Part shown: positions 26,632-35,702 of the stretch, one piece after another
How the letters are laid out: each line of letters begins with the position of its first letter
How positions within the stretch are numbered: the first letter of the stretch is position 1
Assembly: GCF_003651245.1 (NCBI RefSeq)
Contig: NZ_RAPE01000008.1
Location: 1 to 64,000, forward strand
DNA length: 64,000 nucleotides
Origin: Roseovarius spongiae
GTDB taxonomy: Bacteria; Pseudomonadota; Alphaproteobacteria; Rhodobacterales; Rhodobacteraceae
Reading direction: 5' to 3'
Translations under genes and position numbers: made by a program
Notes under the pieces: model-generated
Databases searched by the model: none
What the model saw: only the letters and a program-made list of their open reading frames with translations
Told to the model about the DNA's origin: nothing

Positions 26632-28187
26632 GCGAACTGAAGTATTATTTCTCCATCTTTTTAAGGCGTCTGCACTATTTCCTGATCATCTCGGTGATCA
26701 TAGCGGCGGTTTCGGCGATCGCGGCCTTCACGCTGCCGCCGGCTTACGAATCGCAGACGAGGCTGCTCCTGGAAGGGCCGCAAATCCCCTCGGAGCTGGC
26801 CAGCTCGACGGTCACGGTGGGCCTCGCCGAGCAGCTCGAGATCATCGAGCAGCGGCTGATGACCCGGGCCAACATGCTGGACGTGGCGCGCAGCCAGGCC
26901 GTGTTCAAGGATATCCGGAAGATGACCGCCGACGAAATCGTCGACGCGATGCGCGCCCGCACGGTCATTCGCAAGGCGGGAGGCCGCAACCCGACCCCGA
27001 TCATGACGATCAGCTTCGAGGCGCGCAGCCCCCGGATCGCCGCCGGGGTGCTCAACGAATACCTGACCCTGATCGAGCGCCAGAACGCCGAATTCCGCAC
27101 GACGCGGGCCGGCAACACGCTGGAGTTCTTCCAGCAGGAGGTCGAGCGGCTGGGCCGGGATCTCGATGAGCAGAGCGCGCGCATCCTGGAGTTCAAGACC
27201 GAGAATTCCGGCGCCCTGCCGGAAAGCCTTCAATACCGGCTGGACCAGCAGGCCACGCTGCAGGAGCAGGTGCGCCAGATCGACCGGGACATCGCCACCC
27301 TGCGCAATCAACGCTCCCGGCTGATCGACATCTTCGAGGCCACCGGACAGCTGACCGAGGAGCAGAACGGCCCCCAATTGTCCCCCGAGGAGCAGCGGCT
27401 GCAGGATCTTCAGCTTCAGCTCGACGAGGCCCTGTCGATATATTCCGAAACCAATCCCCGGGTGAAGATGCTGAAGGCCCGCATCGCGCAGGCCGAGGAA
27501 CGGCTCGCGAACGCCCCCGCAAAGGAGACCCCCGAGGCGGCTGAGGAAACCCCGCAGCGGCGCCCCGGCGCGACCACCCTCGACCTGCAGCTGAGCGAGA
27601 TCGACACGCGCGTCTCGATGCTGCAGGAACAGCGCGGCAATACCGAAGAGCGGCTCAAGGCCCTGTCGGAGTCGCTGGCGAAAACCCCGGGCAATACCGT
27701 GGCCCTCGATGAACTGACGCGGGCCTACGCCAATATCGAGCAACAGTACAACACGGCCGTCGACCGCCTGGCCCAGGCGAGCACCGGCGAGCGGATCGAG
27801 TCGCTTTCGCGCGGTCAGAGGATCTCGATCATCGAGCCCCCCGCGACGCCCGACCAGCCCACGAAACCGAACCGGATCCTGATCGCGGGCGGCGGCATGG
27901 TCCTGGGCATCGCCGCCGGCATCGCCTTTGTCGTGCTGCTCGAACTGCTCAACCACACGGCCCGACGCCCCGAGGACATCATCAAGCGCATCGGCGTGCG
28001 CCCGCTGGCGACCATCCCCTACATGCGCAGCCGCTCCGAGATCCTCTGGAAGCGGCTGGCCAGGGTCACGATCTACCTGGCGATCCTCGTGGGGCTTCCC
28101 GCCGCGGTCTACGCGGTCCATCTTCATTATCTGCCACTCGACCTTCTCGCGGATCGGGTCATGAACAAGATCGGGGTCCGCTGGTGA
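26628..28187 (+). CDS. Wzz/GNVR-type polysaccharide chain-length determinant
   Basis: A 519-aa inner-membrane protein. The first helix is at residues 15-36 (YFLIISVIIAAVSAIAAF), then the Wzz domain (PPAYESQTRLLLEGP). A long coiled-coil periplasmic part follows, rich in Glu, Gln and Arg (residues about 160-390), then the GNVR-like segment with PPATPDQPTKPNRILI before the second helix (AGGGMVLGIAAGIAFVVLL). A third hydrophobic segment near the end (VTIYLAILVGLPAAVYAV) is typical of the exosortase-system variant. It lacks a kinase domain; the CpsD-like protein encoded 30 bp downstream probably supplies that. Confidence 0.87.
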   Translation: MSELKYYFSIFLRRLHYFLIISVIIAAVSAIAAFTLPPAYESQTRLLLEGPQIPSELASSTVTVGLAEQLEIIEQRLMTRANMLDVARSQAVFKDIRKMTADEIVDAMRARTVIRKAGGRNPTPIMTISFEARSPRIAAGVLNEYLTLIERQNAEFRTTRAGNTLEFFQQEVERLGRDLDEQSARILEFKTENSGALPESLQYRLDQQATLQEQVRQIDRDIATLRNQRSRLIDIFEATGQLTEEQNGPQLSPEEQRLQDLQLQLDEALSIYSETNPRVKMLKARIAQAEERLANAPAKETPEAAEETPQRRPGATTLDLQLSEIDTRVSMLQEQRGNTEERLKALSESLAKTPGNTVALDELTRAYANIEQQYNTAVDRLAQASTGERIESLSRGQRISIIEPPATPDQPTKPNRILIAGGGMVLGIAAGIAFVVLLELLNHTARRPEDIIKRIGVRPLATIPYMRSRSEILWKRLARVTIYLAILVGLPAAVYAVHLHYLPLDLLADRVMNKIGVRW

Positions 28188-28217
28188 CCGCCGGACGACA
28201 TATCAGGAGCGCTTGAC

Positions 28218-29030
28218 ATGGAACGCATTCAGGAAGCCCTGGCCAAGGCCCGCGCGCAGCGCCAGCAGGGCAGCGCGACGCGCACGCAACATGCCGCGCC
28301 GCCCCCGGCCAATCAATCGCTCGAAGAGGCATGGGCTTCCCTCGCCCCTTTCAGGCTCAACCGCGCCGAGCTCAGGCGGACCCGCGTGGTCGCCGCCGAG
28401 AGCGGCCGCGACGCCGCGCCCTACGACCTTTTGCGCACCAAGATCATCCACCAGAGCCAGGTCAACGAATGGAAACGGATCGCGATCGTCTCTCCCGATA
28501 GCGGGGCCGGGAAAACCACCACGCTGGCCAATCTCGCCTTCAGCTTCGAGCGGCAGCGCGACATGCGCGTGATCTGCCTCGATCTCGATCTGCGCCGCCC
28601 CGCATTGCAGAAGATCCTGGCGCAGAAACCCGATCACTCCATGGCCGAGATACTCGAGGGGCATGTGCGCTTTGCCGAGCACGGGCTGCGCCTGGGCGAG
28701 CGGGTGGGCTTCGGCCTCAACAACGGGCCCGCGCCCAACCCGTCTGAACTGCTCCTGAGCCACGCGGCGCGCGACGCGCTGGACGGGATCGAGCGGGAAT
28801 ATGCGCCCGATCTGACGTTCTTCGACCTCTCGCCGCTCAACGCCAGCGACGACAACATCGCCTTTCTGCAGAACGTCGACTGCGCGGTGATCATCGCCGA
28901 GGCGGAATCCACCTCCATGAGCCGGATCGACCAGGCCGAGCGCCAGGTGGCGGAGCTGACCAACGTGATGGGGATCGTGCTCAACAAGAGCCGCTACGCG
29001 AGCGAGGCCGAGGGGTATGATTATTATTGA
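28218..29030 (+). CDS. CpsD/CapB-like tyrosine-kinase-type ATPase
   Basis: A 270-aa cytoplasmic protein with BY-kinase P-loop features: Walker A SPDSGAGKTT at 92-101, Walker A' in CLDLDLRRP at 120-128, and a Walker B-like FFDLSPLNASDD. The N-terminal 50 residues are polar and flexible. The tail SEAEGYDYY gives only three tyrosines, fewer than the clusters in Wzc or CpsD, so autophosphorylation capacity may be limited. It pairs with the Wzz-like protein in the operon, as CpsD pairs with CpsC, and probably controls polymer length or export. Confidence 0.8.
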   Translation: MERIQEALAKARAQRQQGSATRTQHAAPPPANQSLEEAWASLAPFRLNRAELRRTRVVAAESGRDAAPYDLLRTKIIHQSQVNEWKRIAIVSPDSGAGKTTTLANLAFSFERQRDMRVICLDLDLRRPALQKILAQKPDHSMAEILEGHVRFAEHGLRLGERVGFGLNNGPAPNPSELLLSHAARDALDGIEREYAPDLTFFDLSPLNASDDNIAFLQNVDCAVIIAEAESTSMSRIDQAERQVAELTNVMGIVLNKSRYASEAEGYDYY

Positions 29031-29042
29031 TACCCCGCGCTG

Positions 29043-29903
29043 ATGCCGGACATCGCGATCATCATTCCGCATTACAACGACGTGGTGCGGCTGGAGCGCT
29101 GCCTTGCGGCGCTCACGGCGAATGATCTGGCCGGGTGCGAGGTTATCGTCGTCGATAACGGCTCGACCCGGCCGCTCGACGGGGTGCGGGCCGGCTTTCC
29201 CGATGTGCGCTTCGTCACCGAGCCCGAGAAAGGCGCCGCCGCCGCCCGCAATCGCGGCGTGCGCGAGACGACCGCGCCGCGGCTGATGTTCATCGACGCC
29301 GACTGCGTGGCCGCCCCCGACTGGGTGCGCGTGGGCCGCGCGGTCGCGGACCGGGCCGACCTTGTCGGGGGCCGGGTCGAGGTGTTCGACGAAACCCCGC
29401 CGCCGCGCAGCGGGGCCGAGGCGTTCGAGGCGGTCTTCGCCTTCGATTTCCGCCACTACATCGAGGTGCAGGGGTTTTCCGGCACCGGCAACCTGATCAC
29501 CCGCCGCGACGTGTTCGAGGACGTGGGACCGTTTCGCGGCGGGGTGTCCGAGGATCGCGACTGGTCGTTCCGCGCCACCGCCAGGGGCTACCGGCTGATC
29601 TACGAGGACGGGCTGCGCGTCGGGCATCCCTCGCGGCGGGACTGGCCCGCGCTCAGGGGCAAGTGGCGGCGCATCACGCAGGAAATGTTCGGCCAGACCG
29701 GGGGCGGCGCGGGCGCGCGGCTGAAATGGGCGCTCAAGGGGCTGATGATGCCGGTGAGCATCCTTGCGCATCTGCCCCGGGTCCTGCGCAGCCCGGCGCT
29801 TTCAGGCCCGCGCGAGCGCTGGCGCGCCGCCCTCACGCTCATCCGCCTGCGGTTTACGCGCATGGTGTGGATGCTGCGGCAGGCGGTCGGGCGGGAAATC
29901 TGA
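29043..29903 (+). CDS. Glycosyltransferase family 2
   Basis: A 286-aa GT2 enzyme with IAIIIPHYNDVVRLERCL, VIVVDNGSTRPLDG, the metal-binding LMFIDADCVAAPDW and the acceptor-side FRGGVSEDRDWSFRATA (ED motif). It follows the CpsD-like gene by 12 bp and ends at a strong bidirectional terminator. It should add a sugar to the polysaccharide primed by the transferase of the divergent operon. It is the only glycosyltransferase visible in the exosortase cluster besides that priming enzyme, so other transferases must be encoded elsewhere. Confidence 0.86.
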   Translation: MPDIAIIIPHYNDVVRLERCLAALTANDLAGCEVIVVDNGSTRPLDGVRAGFPDVRFVTEPEKGAAAARNRGVRETTAPRLMFIDADCVAAPDWVRVGRAVADRADLVGGRVEVFDETPPPRSGAEAFEAVFAFDFRHYIEVQGFSGTGNLITRRDVFEDVGPFRGGVSEDRDWSFRATARGYRLIYEDGLRVGHPSRRDWPALRGKWRRITQEMFGQTGGGAGARLKWALKGLMMPVSILAHLPRVLRSPALSGPRERWRAALTLIRLRFTRMVWMLRQAVGREI

Positions 29904-29913
29904 GGCGTAACGG

Positions 29914-29941
29914 AAAAGGGCCGCGCTGAGGCGGCCCTTTT
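29914..29941. terminator. Bidirectional rho-independent terminator
   Basis: A perfect GGGCCGC/GCGGCCC stem with a six-base loop, flanked by AAAA and TTTT, lies between the convergent GT2 gene (ends 29903) and VPLPA-CTERM gene (ends 29964). It can serve both strands. Confidence 0.88.
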
Positions 29942-29963
29942 CGAAATTCGGATGCGTGATCGG

Positions 29964-30548
29964 TTACGCGGCTTTGCGCTTGCGGCGCAGCGCAGCCACG
30001 CCACCAAGCGCGGTCAGCAGCAGCAGACCACCGGCGGGCAGCGGGACAGCAGATACGCGAAGGTCAAAAACACCGTCATTTGCAACCGAGTCGTAGGATA
30101 CAAGAAGCCATTGTGGAACACTCGTGAAAAGCACATTTTGATCGACAACGCCCAAGGTTCCCACTGGGTCAACAATCAGTGCCGTATCACCAGCATCAAT
30201 AACATTGTCGTCAGACCAAACGGCTTCAAAGTTGGTAAACTCGCCCAAGAGATTGAGTGTGACTGTTGCATTCACCGGCTGCGGCAAGTCGTCTGCCGTG
30301 AACTCAAAACCGAAAAATGCGCCGCCTGCATCTGCGCCCGCGAAATCGTCGTTCTCAAACCTGTATATATTAGGGAGCGTTACGTTGAAGGGGCCATCGA
30401 CATTTGCGCCCGACCCAGAAAGACCAACCCCAGTATTCATTTGGATCGTGGCAGCCTCTGCGGAATCACCAGCAAATACAAACATTGCTGCGCCAACCGC
30501 CAGTGCGCCCACGGCGCTCTTGCTCAAGATATTTCTCATAAAACTCAT
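29964..30548 (-). CDS. VPLPA-CTERM sorting-domain protein
   Basis: About 194 aa from the ATG at 30548, which follows GGGGGAGAG; the longer frame to 30638 adds residues unlike a signal peptide. It has a signal peptide ending DSAEAA, a beta-rich body with many Asp, Asn and Phe, and the C-terminal tag VPLPAGGLLLLTALGGVAALRRKRKAA (described here by its parts: VPLPA, hydrophobic helix, basic end). The gene is AT-richer than most neighbours. It is expected to be an XrtD substrate exposed at the surface; no enzymatic motif is visible. Confidence 0.86.
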   Translation of the reverse strand: MSFMRNILSKSAVGALAVGAAMFVFAGDSAEAATIQMNTGVGLSGSGANVDGPFNVTLPNIYRFENDDFAGADAGGAFFGFEFTADDLPQPVNATVTLNLLGEFTNFEAVWSDDNVIDAGDTALIVDPVGTLGVVDQNVLFTSVPQWLLVSYDSVANDGVFDLRVSAVPLPAGGLLLLTALGGVAALRRKRKAA

Positions 30549-30858
30549 CTCAACTCTCCCCCTACAGGATACATATCGTTGCGTTAACCATACACCAATC
30601 GGGCCAGTCTGAAAACAGAAACTTCTGATTTTCGCCACATTTCAGCCTTAATCGGGATGAGTGGAAGCGGCTCAACTCAACCTTCGCGAGAGTCGCGCGC
30701 CATATTTTCCAGCATCCGCGCCAATCCCGGTCGTTCGCCAAAACTGTTTCGATGGCGGAAACAGGCAGCCGCGAATCGGCTCAGGCCTGGTGCAGAGAGG
30801 AGAAACGGCCGCAGACGCGCCCGTTTCCGTGCTTTTCGCGTGGTTCGCGGGGCCGGTC
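30549..30858. other. Intergenic region with promoter side and terminator-like hairpin
   Basis: The part next to the 29964-30548 gene is AT-rich and contains TTGGTGTATGG and GGTTAACG on the minus strand, similar to elements before other VPLPA genes. At 30802-30827 a GAAACGG/CCGTTTC hairpin lies just beyond the next VPLPA gene; it has no clear T-run. No gene is seen in between. Confidence 0.4.
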
Positions 30859-31572
30859 TCAGGCGGCGCGCTTGCGCCGACGCATGGCGACAAGACCGCC
30901 CAGGCCGCCCAGAAGCAAGAACCCGGCCGCCGGCAGCGGCACCGGGGCAAGCGCGAATTCGAACGCCTGGCTTCCGCTCGAGAACGAAGCGGTCCCGAAC
31001 GTGGTGGCAGCCCCGTTATCGTCGTTGATGGTGATCCTGAGCAGAGCTGTGCATCCGAAGTTGGCGGGCGACCCACAATCACCACCGATTGCAGTCGCTA
31101 CGTCGCTACCCGTGATGCTGACATCCGCGCCGTTGGCGATGGCGCTGAACGCCAGCGTGTTGTAGCTATCGACAGATCCCCAGAGAATATCGAGCGCGGA
31201 CTGACCGCTTGAGAACGACAGCTTCACCGGGTTCGGCTGGGTATTCGGGCCGACCGCGAAATAAGAGTTTAAGTCCTCACGGGGAGTCTCGTCCCATGGC
31301 GAACGGTAGACCCCGGAATCACTCCCTGGCGGCGGCGTGACCACATAGGCGCCTGGCACTGATGTCCAGGACGCGCCACTTGGAAGAAACGCGCCATAGC
31401 CCGGCGCATAGACGTCGGAGGTGTTCGCCAGCGCGCCCGACCCATCCCCCGAGGCGGCAATCACGGTTATCGAAACGGTTGACGCCGCAGCCGGCAGCGG
31501 CGACAGCCCGACAACAGCGCCCGCGAAAAGCGCCGCCGTCGCCAGGCCGGTAACTTTGAATCCAAATTTCAT
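30859..31572 (-). CDS. VPLPA-CTERM sorting-domain protein
   Basis: About 237 aa from the ATG at 31572 with GGGGAG upstream (an earlier start at 31620 is weaker). The signal peptide runs to LSPLPAAAS. The body is rich in Ser, Gly, Thr and Asp, with one disulphide-capable pair (GGDCGSPANFGC). The tag is VPLPAAGFLLLGGLGGLVAM with end RRRKRAA. Its last codons and the DNA just after it are nearly identical to those of the next VPLPA gene at 31853, although the rest of the two proteins is unrelated. Confidence 0.87.
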   Translation of the reverse strand: MKFGFKVTGLATAALFAGAVVGLSPLPAAASTVSITVIAASGDGSGALANTSDVYAPGYGAFLPSGASWTSVPGAYVVTPPPGSDSGVYRSPWDETPREDLNSYFAVGPNTQPNPVKLSFSSGQSALDILWGSVDSYNTLAFSAIANGADVSITGSDVATAIGGDCGSPANFGCTALLRITINDDNGAATTFGTASFSSGSQAFEFALAPVPLPAAGFLLLGGLGGLVAMRRRKRAA

Positions 31573-31798
31573 GTCAAATCTCCCCAGAAACGACTCGTTC
31601 TTAATTCTACCCTTATACACCAGTTTTATCTTCCCGGAGATAAGGTTTTAAAAGACCGCTACAATTCGGTCTTGATCGGGTTGCATTTCTTTTCGTTTCG
31701 CAATCGTGGATTGCAAACTTTATGGTCGGTATCAATTTTCAATCCCGGCTTTGGCTATTACCGAACCGGATTCCCGAGACGAGTCGTCTTCGTGTTTC

Positions 31799-31835
31799 AC
31801 ATGGAAACGGCCGCACCCTGCGCCCGTTTCCATGT
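31799..31835 (-). terminator. Hairpin downstream of a VPLPA-CTERM gene
   Basis: A 12-bp perfect stem (ACATGGAAACGG with its complement at 31824-31835) and a 13-base loop lie 18 bp past the stop of the minus-strand gene ending at 31853. A run of T is lacking on the minus strand, so it may stabilise the mRNA end rather than act as a strict intrinsic terminator. A diverged copy follows the neighbouring gene at 30802-30827. Confidence 0.55.
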
Positions 31836-31852
31836 TGTTCGCGGAGCCGGTC

Positions 31853-32563
31853 TCAGGCGGCGCGCTTGCGCCGACGCAGGGCGACAAGGCCGCCCAGACC
31901 GCCCAGGAGCAGGAACCCGGCCGCCGGCAGCGGCACCGGCGTGGCCGAAACGAGGTTCTGACGCTTCGGGTTCGTTTCCGTGCTCTCGTAGAAGGTCAGG
32001 TTGAACTGCTTGCCGCCGGTATACCCTGCGGCCGCCGTCAGATACGCATTGGCCTGGGTGACGATGCCGGCCGCCGCGGACAGCACCTTGAAAGCACCAT
32101 TTCCGGCATCTGTATCGGTATCGTAGAGCGCGTTCCATAGCGCCACCTGGAAGCCTGCGGCCTGAATGCCGTCAGTGTCGTCAAGCGTGCCGTAATTCGC
32201 GTCGAACACATCCGCCACGCGGCCAAGCTGCCCGGCGTCGAGGCCATGGCTGTTGCTGAAGGGCGAGGTCGTGATCTCGTATTCATACGCGGAACCGGTC
32301 CCGAGCGTGCTTTCGATATCAAGGCACCAGGCAAGGAATTCCGTCAGCGGGTCGGACGCATCCTCCCGCATCCTGAAGCCGTAGGCGCCCCCGGTGACGG
32401 TAACGTCCGGAGTCGTGCTCGTGGTGGTTACCTTAACGTTCTTGGGGTTACTCGCGGTCGTCCCCATATACGTCAGATCGATCGGGCTTGCCGAAGCGCC
32501 CGCCGCCGCGAACGACAGTGCGGCTGCAACCGCCAGGCTTGTGGTTTTCATTTTGTGAAACAT
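31853..32563 (-). CDS. VPLPA-CTERM sorting-domain protein
   Basis: About 236 aa. The ATG at 32563 lies nine bases after GGGGGGAA and is the preferred start. The signal peptide ends ASASPIDLTY. The body has EFLAWCLDIE and repeated Asp/Gly/Ala segments such as HGLDAGQLGRVADVFDANYG and AAGFQVALWNALYD. These resemble the thioester-like or Cys-containing surface protein family often found with PEP-CTERM tags (WCxD ... FQxALWxxxYD). The tag is VPLPAAGFLLLGGLGGLVAL plus RRRKRAA. It should be exported and processed by XrtD. Confidence 0.87.
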   Translation of the reverse strand: MFHKMKTTSLAVAAALSFAAAGASASPIDLTYMGTTASNPKNVKVTTTSTTPDVTVTGGAYGFRMREDASDPLTEFLAWCLDIESTLGTGSAYEYEITTSPFSNSHGLDAGQLGRVADVFDANYGTLDDTDGIQAAGFQVALWNALYDTDTDAGNGAFKVLSAAAGIVTQANAYLTAAAGYTGGKQFNLTFYESTETNPKRQNLVSATPVPLPAAGFLLLGGLGGLVALRRRKRAA

Positions 32564-32787
32564 GGAAATCAATTCCCCCCATTACCTTCTTTTTGACACA
32601 GAAAATTCGTTAACATGATATCGAAAAGCCTTCTTTTTTCAACACGAATACCCCTTGAGGGCTCATTTCAACCTCTGGCCGTCACGACTGTCGCGCACTC
32701 AACCGCTCTTGCGAAGCCGAAGCGCCAATCGTCGCCAAAGCCGAAACAATGCCCTGCGCCGTCACGCCCGCAGGCCCGCGAATCACC

Positions 32788-34443
32788 TCAGTCCGCGGCG
32801 CTGTCCGGTGCCCTCTGCAGACGGATGCGCGGGGCCTCGCCCTCGGGGCGCTCAACCACGTGGCGCACGGGCCGCGGGCCGTCCGCGGTCATCATCCGTC
32901 CGGCGGCGTCAAAGCGCATCCCGCCCGCTGCGCCCTGCCGCTCCCAGCCCAGCAGCATGCCGGACCCGTCGTAGCGGTAGACGTCGCGCCACTCGGCCCG
33001 CGGAAAGAGCGCCGGGTCGGCATAGACCCCCTCCGGCGCCCGGAAATCGCGGCTCTCGATGCGCAGCGCGCCATCGGGCCCGGCGCCGTAGCGGCGCGTC
33101 TCGTGCTGCGGCAGGAGAAACGAGATCAGCCCCGGCATGCTGTCATAGTCGCCGTTGCGGGCGAAAACGCCGATATCGACCCGGTTCGAACGGATGTCGG
33201 GGCGCCCCGGCGCCGGGCGCGGCAATTGCCAATCAAGCGTGATGCGCGCCCGCAGCCCGCGCCCGTCCAGCGGCTCGACCCTGGTGCGCGCGGGATCGCC
33301 CCGCAAAAGCCGCCAGGCAAAATCCGGCGCGCGCCCCATGGGATCGCGCGTGGCCTCGACCGAAACCACCATGCTGCGCCGCGCGACATGGCTGCGCCAG
33401 AGCCGGGCGACGGCCGCGGGCGTATCGAAGAGCCGCTCGTTCAGCCCCTCGCCGAAATAGTCCCGCCCCTCGGTGGCGGGCGTCTCCGACAGCACCGCGA
33501 GCCGCACCATCGGCGGCGTGGTCTCCGGGGTCAGCGCGTTGGCGAGCCCCACCATCCGCATCAGGTTGATCTGGTCGCCCGGCATGACCGACGGGTGCGC
33601 CAGCCCGGAAAGATAGCTCTCCCGGCTCAGCACCGGCGCGAGGCAGCGGCGAAAGATCATCTGCACGGTCGGCGCCAGGAGCTGGTTGTCGCGCAGGAAC
33701 GTCTTGGTCTCGGGGCGCAGGGCCGCGAGGATCACGGAGAGCGCCTCCAGGTGCGGCTGGTCCGATCCGGAAGAGCCCTGCGAGACCAGGAAGAACGGCG
33801 TGTTGGCCGGGATGAGGTCGCCATGCTCCGGGTCGTGGTCGCGGTGTTCGGGATAGACGTGGATCTGCCCGGCCACGTAGTTCTGGTACAGGCTCACCGG
33901 CCCGTCCTCGCGGGTCAGCGCCATGCGCGGCAGAGAGCGCCAGAGCGGCCCGTGCTTCACGGCGGTGGAGGAATTGCCGATCAGCGGGGCGTCGAAGATC
34001 ACCGGCCCGGCGAGCCCGTAATCGAGCCCCGCTTCGCGCATCTCGGCGTCATAGGCCACGTGGGTGAGCTGCGGATGCGCCTCGGCGGGCAGCCGGGAAT
34101 GCCCGCGGTCGCGGTTCTCGTAGAGATCGCCGTGATTGCCCGCCGCGCGCCCCTCGAAGACCAGTCGCCAGAGCAGCCGATGCCCCGCCGTGCGCGCGCC
34201 CGGCCCAAGCACCGGCGCGCTGGTCCGGGGAATCCGCACCCGCGCCAGAAGCCGCCGCCCCGGCAGGAGGCGCGTCAGCGCAGAGCGATGCAGCAGGATC
34301 CCGCCATCCACCGCCTCGATCGGATCGCCCCCGGCCCGGCCCGCCTCCCGGGCAGCCGCCGCCCCGGGCCACAGCCCCAGCCCGGCCAGATATCCAAGCA
34401 GTTTGCGTCGGGTAAGCAAAGGGGACATCAACGCATTCCGCAT
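32788..34443 (-). CDS. Tat-exported protein of unknown function
   Basis: About 551 aa from the ATG at 34443; an ATG at 34428 is equally possible. Near the N-terminus LLTRRKLLGYLAGLGLWPGAAAA is a twin-arginine signal peptide, implying export of a folded, perhaps cofactor-bearing protein. The mature part has no motif I recognise. It contains a His/Asp-rich stretch (YPEHRDHDPEHGDL, HPQLTHVAYDAEMREAGLDYG) that could bind metal, and many beta-rich segments at the end (WRDVYRYDGSGMLLGWERQG). It lacks a VPLPA tag but lies between two VPLPA genes. The long in-frame extension upstream of 34443 is unlikely to be translated. Confidence 0.65.
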   Translation of the reverse strand: MRNALMSPLLTRRKLLGYLAGLGLWPGAAAAREAGRAGGDPIEAVDGGILLHRSALTRLLPGRRLLARVRIPRTSAPVLGPGARTAGHRLLWRLVFEGRAAGNHGDLYENRDRGHSRLPAEAHPQLTHVAYDAEMREAGLDYGLAGPVIFDAPLIGNSSTAVKHGPLWRSLPRMALTREDGPVSLYQNYVAGQIHVYPEHRDHDPEHGDLIPANTPFFLVSQGSSGSDQPHLEALSVILAALRPETKTFLRDNQLLAPTVQMIFRRCLAPVLSRESYLSGLAHPSVMPGDQINLMRMVGLANALTPETTPPMVRLAVLSETPATEGRDYFGEGLNERLFDTPAAVARLWRSHVARRSMVVSVEATRDPMGRAPDFAWRLLRGDPARTRVEPLDGRGLRARITLDWQLPRPAPGRPDIRSNRVDIGVFARNGDYDSMPGLISFLLPQHETRRYGAGPDGALRIESRDFRAPEGVYADPALFPRAEWRDVYRYDGSGMLLGWERQGAAGGMRFDAAGRMMTADGPRPVRHVVERPEGEAPRIRLQRAPDSAAD

Positions 34444-34812
34444 CTCGTCTTTCGGTCGGCCTGTGTTCGCGATCTTAGGCGATCCCGGGCCGGTGTTCGA
34501 CTTCCTGGTCTGCAAGTATCGCACAGTCTCCGGGCAATCCGTCGCCCGCACCATCCTGACAGCCGCATTATATAAGTCACGTAGCGGTTTGCTGGAAAGG
34601 GCATGTTTCATGGATCACCCATAGGATGCGGACATCAAGCGAGCCGTGAGGTCAGACCAGCCAAGATCAGATGTTTCGGCAGACGCCGACATTGCCCGCG
34701 CCCGGAAACACTTGACCGGCATGCAAGATCAGGTGAACCTGTCGTCGAACGGCAGGCACCTAGGAGTGGTTTTAATGTCGGTGTAAACGGGAATGAATTA
34801 CCGGAGGACAGA
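34444..34812. other. Divergent intergenic region
   Basis: This stretch separates the Tat-signal gene and the plus-strand VPLPA gene and should carry both promoters. It includes GGTGTAAACGG near 34780, loosely like the elements before other VPLPA genes. No convincing gene is seen. Confidence 0.35.
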
Positions 34813-35481
34813 ATGATTTTCAGACTATATATTAAAGCGTTAGCAATTTTTTCGGCACTTTTGGCATTAGGCGCCCCGGCGGCGGCGGCCACCTTGGATC
34901 AGAGTTTTTCGATCAATAGCCAAATCATACCGCGCTCCAACTCCACCTATGCAACTGTCGACTTGCACACTCAGACCGTGGATCGTTTCGACACATCGCT
35001 GGGGACGCTTGAGTCCGTGACGCTTAGCTTTGATCTGACGTTCGATGGCGGCATCGCTCTTGGCTATTACAACGATACTTCACAGTCTGGCTATCCGAAA
35101 TATACCGACGGCACGATCGTCTACCAACTCAGGGACACGATTGCAGATAATAGAGTGCGCGAAGCAGTACATGTCTCCGGATCCACCACTTCAGACAAAC
35201 AACTTGTCGGCACACTAAGCTACGGAAATAACAGTTATTTTGAAAAAACGGCGTCGGTATCCGACAGGGAGCTCTGGATACTTCCCTATATCGACGCCTA
35301 CAACGCGCCTGCTGACCGTCAGGTCTTTTTCCGGACTGTGGGGGATGGCCTGTTTGTAAGCGGCACGGCCACTCTTCGCTATGAATATACTCCGGTATCC
35401 GCTGTGCCGCTGCCTGCGTCCGGGTTCCTGCTTTTGGCCGGGTTGACGGGGCTAGTCTTTCAGCGTCGCCGTAAAGCTTGA
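34813..35481 (+). CDS. VPLPA-CTERM sorting-domain protein
   Basis: A 222-aa protein starting at the ATG at 34813 with GGAGG nine bases upstream. The signal peptide is IKALAIFSALLALGAPAAAA. The body is a beta-sandwich-like sequence with SVTLSFDLTFDGG and GTATLRYEYTPV, resembling PEP-CTERM proteins that have a single choice-of-anchor-type domain. It ends VPLPASGFLLLAGLTGLVFQ with basic RRRKA. It is AT-richer than its neighbours and is the fifth VPLPA-tagged gene of the window and the only one on the plus strand. Confidence 0.86.
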   Translation: MIFRLYIKALAIFSALLALGAPAAAATLDQSFSINSQIIPRSNSTYATVDLHTQTVDRFDTSLGTLESVTLSFDLTFDGGIALGYYNDTSQSGYPKYTDGTIVYQLRDTIADNRVREAVHVSGSTTSDKQLVGTLSYGNNSYFEKTASVSDRELWILPYIDAYNAPADRQVFFRTVGDGLFVSGTATLRYEYTPVSAVPLPASGFLLLAGLTGLVFQRRRKA

Positions 35482-35702
35482 GATACCAGCATCGCTCCAG
35501 CGGCGCGAATTCCTGTCTTACTTAATCGGCCAACGGCGGAATAAATCAGCTACGTGTCGGATCGCCAAACGGCATGGCGCGCGCTCTCACCAGATAGCTG
35601 ACGCATGCCATGGCGCCTTGGCTTTCAGGGCCCGGAAACCGGTCGCGCCCCGCGCTGCTAACGCGTGCCTCTCGAACGGGGCCGGGGGCGATCATCAGCG
35701 CC

